A DNA stretch of 18,343 bases from CAZTXD01 sp964617995. Its GTDB lineage: Bacteria > Actinomycetota > Acidimicrobiia > Spongiisociales > ZC4RG35. The first letter of the stretch is position 1. Each line of letters begins with the position of its first letter. The translations under genes were made by a program, and so were the position numbers. Under the pieces are notes generated by a model. The model searched no databases and was not told the DNA's origin. It worked only from the letters and a program-made list of their open reading frames with translations. The stretch is taken from the NCBI GenBank assembly GCA_964617995.1, contig CAZTXD010000064.1:1-18343 (forward strand), written 5' to 3'. This document shows, one piece after another, positions 15,135-18,343 of the stretch.

Positions 15135-15800
15135 TCAGAGGGCCAGCGGGTGGTGCTGGTGACCGTCGTCGTCGAAGTTGGCGGGGTCGAGCCATACCTC
15201 GAGGGCGCCCCTGATACCGGGCCACTCCCGGTCGGTGACCGAGTACCAGGCGGTGTCGCGGTTGCGGCCCTTGTAGACCATGTGCTGGCGGAACGTGCCC
15301 TCATAGGTGAATCCGAGCCTCTGGGCGGCTCGCCGGGAGGCGGCGTTGAGGGCGTCGCATTTCCACTCACAGCGCCGGTAGCCGAGGTCGAACACGTTGC
15401 GCATCATCAGGTACATCGCTTCGGTGGCGGCGGTGGTTCGGCGCAGGGAGGGCGAGAAAGCGAGGTGACCCATCTCGATGGCCCCCTCCCCGGGTGTGAT
15501 CCGCAGGTAGGCGCCCCAGCCCAGGGCGACTCCGTCCACGTCGAACGTGAAGAAGAGAGGGTCCCTCGCTCCAACCCAGGCGGCGGCCGTGGCGACGAGC
15601 TGATCCTGGGAGCGAAACGGTCCGTAGCCCATGTAGGTCCACATGTCGCCCGGATCGTCCGAGAACGCCCGCCACAGCTCGTCGAACGCCTCGGGGATCA
15701 ACGGCGCCACAGTCACGTACCGTCCCAGCATCTCCCCGCCCGACGGCCACGGCGGCGGCGACCACCCGTCGACCGGGAAACCCACCTGCGGTTCGCTCAT
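15135..15800 (-). CDS. GNAT-family N-acetyltransferase, RimJ/RimL-like (221 aa)
   Basis: An acetyl-CoA-dependent acyltransferase with a GNAT fold. After an N-terminal strand region (YVTVAPLIPEAFDELWRAFSDD), the core has GEGAIEMGHLAFSPSLRRTTAATEAMYLM, in which the R-R-T-x-A-A-T segment occupies the acetyl-CoA pyrophosphate-binding position. Then comes WKCDALNAASRRAAQRLGFTYEGTFR, the typical RimJ/RimL C-terminal half. The substrate (a protein N terminus, an amine or a small molecule) cannot be told. The start is ATG 15800, overlapping the M42 peptidase stop as ATGA. The longer frame to 16013 is antisense-like low-complexity sequence and is rejected. The stop lies directly beside the palindromic repeat. 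Confidence 0.88.
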   Translation of the reverse strand: MSEPQVGFPVDGWSPPPWPSGGEMLGRYVTVAPLIPEAFDELWRAFSDDPGDMWTYMGYGPFRSQDQLVATAAAWVGARDPLFFTFDVDGVALGWGAYLRITPGEGAIEMGHLAFSPSLRRTTAATEAMYLMMRNVFDLGYRRCEWKCDALNAASRRAAQRLGFTYEGTFRQHMVYKGRNRDTAWYSVTDREWPGIRGALEVWLDPANFDDDGHQHHPLAL

Positions 15801-16888
15801 CGGAGGATCCGTGAAGTCGACTCGAAGGCACGATCGAGACGCTCCTTCAGGCCGTCCTCGCCGTCGACCCCCCGCACCGACACACCGAGGAGATCCACCA
15901 GCCCGTGGAAGTCGTCCAGGCTGACGACTTCGGGCAGGGGTATCGCCATCCCTGCTCCCTGCTCCACCTCGTCGATATGACCCATGTTGTGATAGTTGCC
16001 CAACGGCAGGCACAGGCCGGTCGCCTCGTACCCGTATGCCAGGAACGCCGTCGCCTCACACGAACCCCCCGCCATGAGATGCCGCTGATGCTCGATTCCC
16101 GCTTCCGCGGCCGCTGCAGCGACCAGGTTCGTCAGTTGATGGTCGAAGACGCTGGAGGCGTCCCCGACCCGGACGACCGGCCCGGCCCCCAGTGGCGAAT
16201 CGGCGAAGGAGCGGCTGCACTCGATCGACAGGACCCGCGCGTCGCGGGGGATCGTGCCGTCGCGACATGCTCCGATGGCTCCGACGAAACCGACCTCCTC
16301 CGCCCGCGTCAGCAGCACCCCGAAATGCCGGAGTGAGACGTCGCCGCGGGCCCGGTCGAGCGCGGCCAGGGCCGCGGCCACGCCGGCGAGGTCGTCGCAC
16401 GCCGGAGCGAGGGCGAATCCCTCTCCCATCCCACCGCGTCTGGAGCCGAACGACCAGCGGCCGATGTCGCCTTCGGCCAACGGAGCGCTGCGGTCGAGGC
16501 GTACGGTGCCGACCGAGGAGGAATGATCGAACTCGTCGAGGCGGCCGCGATGGGCTCGATCTGATCGGTCGAAAAGCTCCACCCGGGCCCCTTCGAAGTA
16601 CTCGCGGCGCACGCCGCCCCGGAACTCGACCGTGACCTTCCGCCCCTGTATCCCCGTCACCACGAACCCGGGATGGTCGGTGTGAGCGACCGCTATCACC
16701 GGAGCGGACGACCGACGACCTCGCTGGGTGATGAGCACATTGCCGTGGCGGTCGTCGGCCCGCACCAGGTCCTTTCTCCTCCTGACCCACGCCGATACCC
16801 ACGCCAGGACCCGGTCTTCGTGCCCGGGTGCCGTCGGGATCGAGGTGAGCTGTTCCAGCCAACGACGTTCGGTGGTTCGATCAGCCAT
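15797..16888 (-). CDS. M42-like zinc aminopeptidase (363 aa)
   Basis: A di-metal peptidase of the M42/M28-type fold, probably cytosolic, trimming N-terminal residues from peptides. Expected metal-site residues are His69 and Asp71 (AHTDHPGF), Asp165 (PACDDLAG), Glu197-Glu198 (TRAEEVGFVG, catalytic base and ligand), Glu223 (IECS) and a late histidine in NYHNMGHIDE (298-307). GGSCEATAFLAYG (274-286) replaces the GGTDA-type loop of canonical M42 members, so it may be a divergent subgroup. ATG 16888 follows GGGAGG at a rather long 11-base spacing. It starts 44 bases after the sufC stop on the same strand and overlaps the GNAT gene, so it probably belongs to the same transcript. Confidence 0.82.
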   Translation of the reverse strand: MADRTTERRWLEQLTSIPTAPGHEDRVLAWVSAWVRRRKDLVRADDRHGNVLITQRGRRSSAPVIAVAHTDHPGFVVTGIQGRKVTVEFRGGVRREYFEGARVELFDRSDRAHRGRLDEFDHSSSVGTVRLDRSAPLAEGDIGRWSFGSRRGGMGEGFALAPACDDLAGVAAALAALDRARGDVSLRHFGVLLTRAEEVGFVGAIGACRDGTIPRDARVLSIECSRSFADSPLGAGPVVRVGDASSVFDHQLTNLVAAAAAEAGIEHQRHLMAGGSCEATAFLAYGYEATGLCLPLGNYHNMGHIDEVEQGAGMAIPLPEVVSLDDFHGLVDLLGVSVRGVDGEDGLKERLDRAFESTSRILR

Positions 16889-16932
16889 CCGGCCTGAGCC
16901 TCCCGGAAGAGCGGATCCGCAGCAAGGTGGGC

Positions 16933-17739
16933 CTAGCGATCGAAGGGCGTGTCAGTGAAGAACTCCGACGCCGCCGGAACGGTGGGCTCTTCCTTCCGGG
17001 GCGTTTCGATCCCCAACCTGCTGCGGACGGCGTCGTAGCCTCCCGACTCCAGCTCCTCGGCCAGCTCCGGCCCGCCCGACTCGACGATGCGGCCGTCGAG
17101 CATCACGTGGATCCGATCGGGTGACAGGTAGCGGAGGATGCGGGCGTAGTGGGTGATCATCACCACCGCCACGTCGGGGCGCCGCATGGCCTCCACGGCC
17201 TCGGCGACCTGACGGACCGCGTCGATGTCGAGGCCCGAGTCGATCTCGTCGAGGATCGCCACCTTCGGCTCCAGCACCACCATCTGGAATATCTCCGAGC
17301 GCTTCTTCTCCCCGCCCGAGAGGTCGTCGTTGAGGGAACGGTCGAGAAACTCGACCATCCCGAAACGCTCGGCTGCCTCGTCGATGCGTCGCTCGACGAC
17401 GTCGCGATCGATACCCCGCTCCTCGGCCGCCTCCTTGACGAATGCCCCCAGCCTGATGCCCGGGACCTCGGTGGGATACTGGAACCCGTGCAGGAGCCCG
17501 CGTCGGCTCCGGTCGTCGATGTCGAGGGCGAGGATCTCCTCCCCGGCGAGCAGCGCCGATCCCTCCGCTTCATACGTGGGATGACCGGTGAGGACATGGC
17601 TGAGTGTGGACTTGCCCGAGCCGTTGGGACCCATGATGGCGTGTATCTCCCCGAAGGGGACCTCGAGGTCGACGCCTCGCAGGATCTCCTCGGTGGCGAT
17701 CGACGCCTTCAGGTCCCGTACTTCCAGTGCCAGCGTCAT
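16933..17739 (-). CDS. sufC: SufC, Fe-S cluster assembly ATPase, copy 2 (268 aa)
   Basis: A second complete SufC. Walker A is GPNGSGKST, the Q-loop is GFQYPTEVPGIRL, the signature is LNDDLSGGEKKRSEIFQM, Walker B is AILDEIDSGLDIDAV and the H-loop is ITHYARILRYL. Differences from copy 1 include NDDLSGGEKKR for NEGFSGGERKR, DEIDSGLD for DETDSGLD, and an added C-terminal tail of about 20 residues rich in Pro, Glu and Thr. ATG 17739 has a strong GGGAGGAGAAGG just upstream and overlaps the Rieske gene stop as ATGA. Its position after sufD and the ferredoxin makes it the likely partner of the SufBD scaffold. Confidence 0.94.
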   Translation of the reverse strand: MTLALEVRDLKASIATEEILRGVDLEVPFGEIHAIMGPNGSGKSTLSHVLTGHPTYEAEGSALLAGEEILALDIDDRSRRGLLHGFQYPTEVPGIRLGAFVKEAAEERGIDRDVVERRIDEAAERFGMVEFLDRSLNDDLSGGEKKRSEIFQMVVLEPKVAILDEIDSGLDIDAVRQVAEAVEAMRRPDVAVVMITHYARILRYLSPDRIHVMLDGRIVESGGPELAEELESGGYDAVRSRLGIETPRKEEPTVPAASEFFTDTPFDR

Positions 17740-18068
17740 CCTTCTCCTCCCGGAGAGTCGTCGTCCCAGCGCAGGTACACGACGCCGTCTTCGACCTTCA
17801 CGTCGTAGACCGGCACCGGCTTGGTGGCGGGCAGGGCGTTGGGGTTGCCCGTCTCGAGATCGAAGGCGCTCCCGTGACGGGGGCATTCGACTTCGAGATC
17901 GAACACCTCCCCTTCCGCCAAAGAGGCCTCGGCGTGGCTGCACCGATCTCCCAAGGCGTAGACGTCGTCACCTATCCGGAACAGGGCGACCCGGTCCTCG
18001 CCTATGTCGACACGTAACCCCGCGCCCTGTGGCACCCGATCGGCGTCGACCAGCTTCAGCCAGCTCAT
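17736..18068 (-). CDS. Rieske [2Fe-2S] ferredoxin of the SUF operon (110 aa)
   Basis: A small Rieske-type ferredoxin resembling ferredoxin subunits of non-heme iron dioxygenases. The cluster ligands are Cys43 and His45 (DRCSHAEASL), and Cys62 and His65 (VECPRHGSAFD), giving the C-x-H...C-x-x-H pattern. No oxygenase gene is nearby. In Streptomyces and other actinobacteria a similar Rieske gene lies between sufD and sufC, so a role as electron donor or accessory in Fe-S assembly is more likely than in ring oxidation. Both ends overlap the neighbouring genes by four bases (ATGA), so sufD, this gene and sufC are tightly coupled. Confidence 0.92.
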   Translation of the reverse strand: MSWLKLVDADRVPQGAGLRVDIGEDRVALFRIGDDVYALGDRCSHAEASLAEGEVFDLEVECPRHGSAFDLETGNPNALPATKPVPVYDVKVEDGVVYLRWDDDSPGGEG

Positions 18069-18343
18069 GACAGCCGCCCCTCCTCCTGGGCGGTGACAAA
18101 GCGCCGGAACACGGCCTCCTGCACCGGGTCGGCCACGACATCGATCGGGAGCCGGTCTATCACGTCGGTGAAGAACCCCCGCACCAGCATCCGCTCGGCC
18201 TTGATCCGGGGAATGCCCCGGCTCTGGAGGTAGTAGAGGTGCTCTTCTTCCAGAGGCCCCACCGACGACCCGTGCCCGCACACCACGTCGTTGCACAGGA
18301 TCTCCAGGTTGGGAACCGAGTGGGCCTTGGCGTTCTCGGAGAG
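18065..18343 (-). CDS. sufD: SufD, Fe-S cluster scaffold subunit, C-terminal part only
   Basis: The last 92 residues of a SufB/SufD-family protein, with the frame open to the window edge. The visible stretch VPNLEILCNDVVCGHGSSVG and then LEEEHLYYLQSRGIPRIKAER and MLVRGFFTDVIDRL match the SufD C terminus. CGHGSSVG contains the SufD-type histidine region, whereas SufB has an HEA.VSK segment at this place. SufD pairs with SufB on the SufBC2D scaffold. The stop overlaps the Rieske ferredoxin start as ATGA. The N-terminal three quarters, and probably sufB, lie beyond the window. Confidence 0.9.
   Translation of the reverse strand, partial: LSENAKAHSVPNLEILCNDVVCGHGSSVGPLEEEHLYYLQSRGIPRIKAERMLVRGFFTDVIDRLPIDVVADPVQEAVFRRFVTAQEEGRLS

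Noticed and set aside
13797..15980. Very long rightward open frame running across fumC, the N gap and the GNAT gene
   Set aside because: It is antisense to two well-recognised genes, contains unknown residues from the N run, has biased low-complexity composition and matches no family. Open antisense frames are common at this GC content.
17736..18068. Aromatic-ring dioxygenase ferredoxin acting with the extradiol dioxygenase at 11083-11883
   Set aside because: The ferredoxin is locked by overlaps between sufD and sufC, a known actinobacterial SUF arrangement. The extradiol enzyme is far away, on the other strand, and this class needs no ferredoxin for turnover.

Overview
This is an 18.3 kb window of GC-rich, densely coded bacterial DNA. 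It most likely comes from an uncultured high-GC actinobacterium, with an Acidimicrobiia-like lineage as my best guess. Four things point that way: two tandem luciferase-like (F420-type) oxidoreductases; S-layer-like repeats carrying the paired-cysteine pattern GCNPP..N..FCP; a SUF gene order with a Rieske ferredoxin between sufD and sufC, as in Streptomyces; and many GTG/TTG starts with weak ribosome binding sites. A 10-N run at 15040-15049 shows this is a draft or metagenomic scaffold. No rRNA, tRNA, IS element, phage gene or CRISPR array was seen.

Layout. (1) 1-48 is a perfect palindrome at the sequence edge, followed by a leftward FadE5-type acyl-CoA dehydrogenase (56-1840). It is divergent from a TetR-family regulator (1933-2481) across a short AT-rich promoter/operator. 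(2) 2492-5169 is a leftward, overlapping pair of secreted cell-surface proteins: three SLH-like repeats plus a VanW domain, then SLH-like repeats plus a penicillin-binding/beta-lactamase-fold serine hydrolase. (3) 5223-7670 is a rightward run of a glyoxalase-II-like metallo-hydrolase and two paralogous LLM-class flavin oxidoreductases. (4) 7764-11050 is a rightward sulfur operon, sufC-sufS-sufU-tauE, preceded by a strong 14-bp inverted repeat. A DODA-type extradiol dioxygenase follows (11083-11883). (5) 11884-12083 is a convergent spacer with a degenerate 7-bp tandem repeat and a GC hairpin. (6) 12084-14912 is a leftward fumC-xseA-xseB operon with overlapping ends. (7) 14913-15134 is a spacer with hairpins, G/C homopolymers, the assembly gap and a second copy of the palindromic element found at base 1. 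(8) 15135-18343 is a leftward operon: sufD (cut by the window edge), Rieske ferredoxin, a second sufC, an M42-like aminopeptidase and a GNAT acetyltransferase.

How the genes work together. The Fe-S assembly system is split into two opposite-strand operons about 8 kb apart, each with its own intact SufC ATPase. The leftward one holds the scaffold side (SufD, ferredoxin, SufC, and presumably SufB beyond the edge). The rightward one holds sulfur mobilisation (SufS desulfurase, SufU sulfur acceptor) with a TauE/SafE sulfur-anion exporter translationally coupled to it. The observations most worth following are this duplicated/split SUF arrangement and the palindromic repeat seen at 1-48 and 15081-15134, which sits at the 3' side of two unrelated leftward genes. 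I did not find a clearly new multi-gene system.
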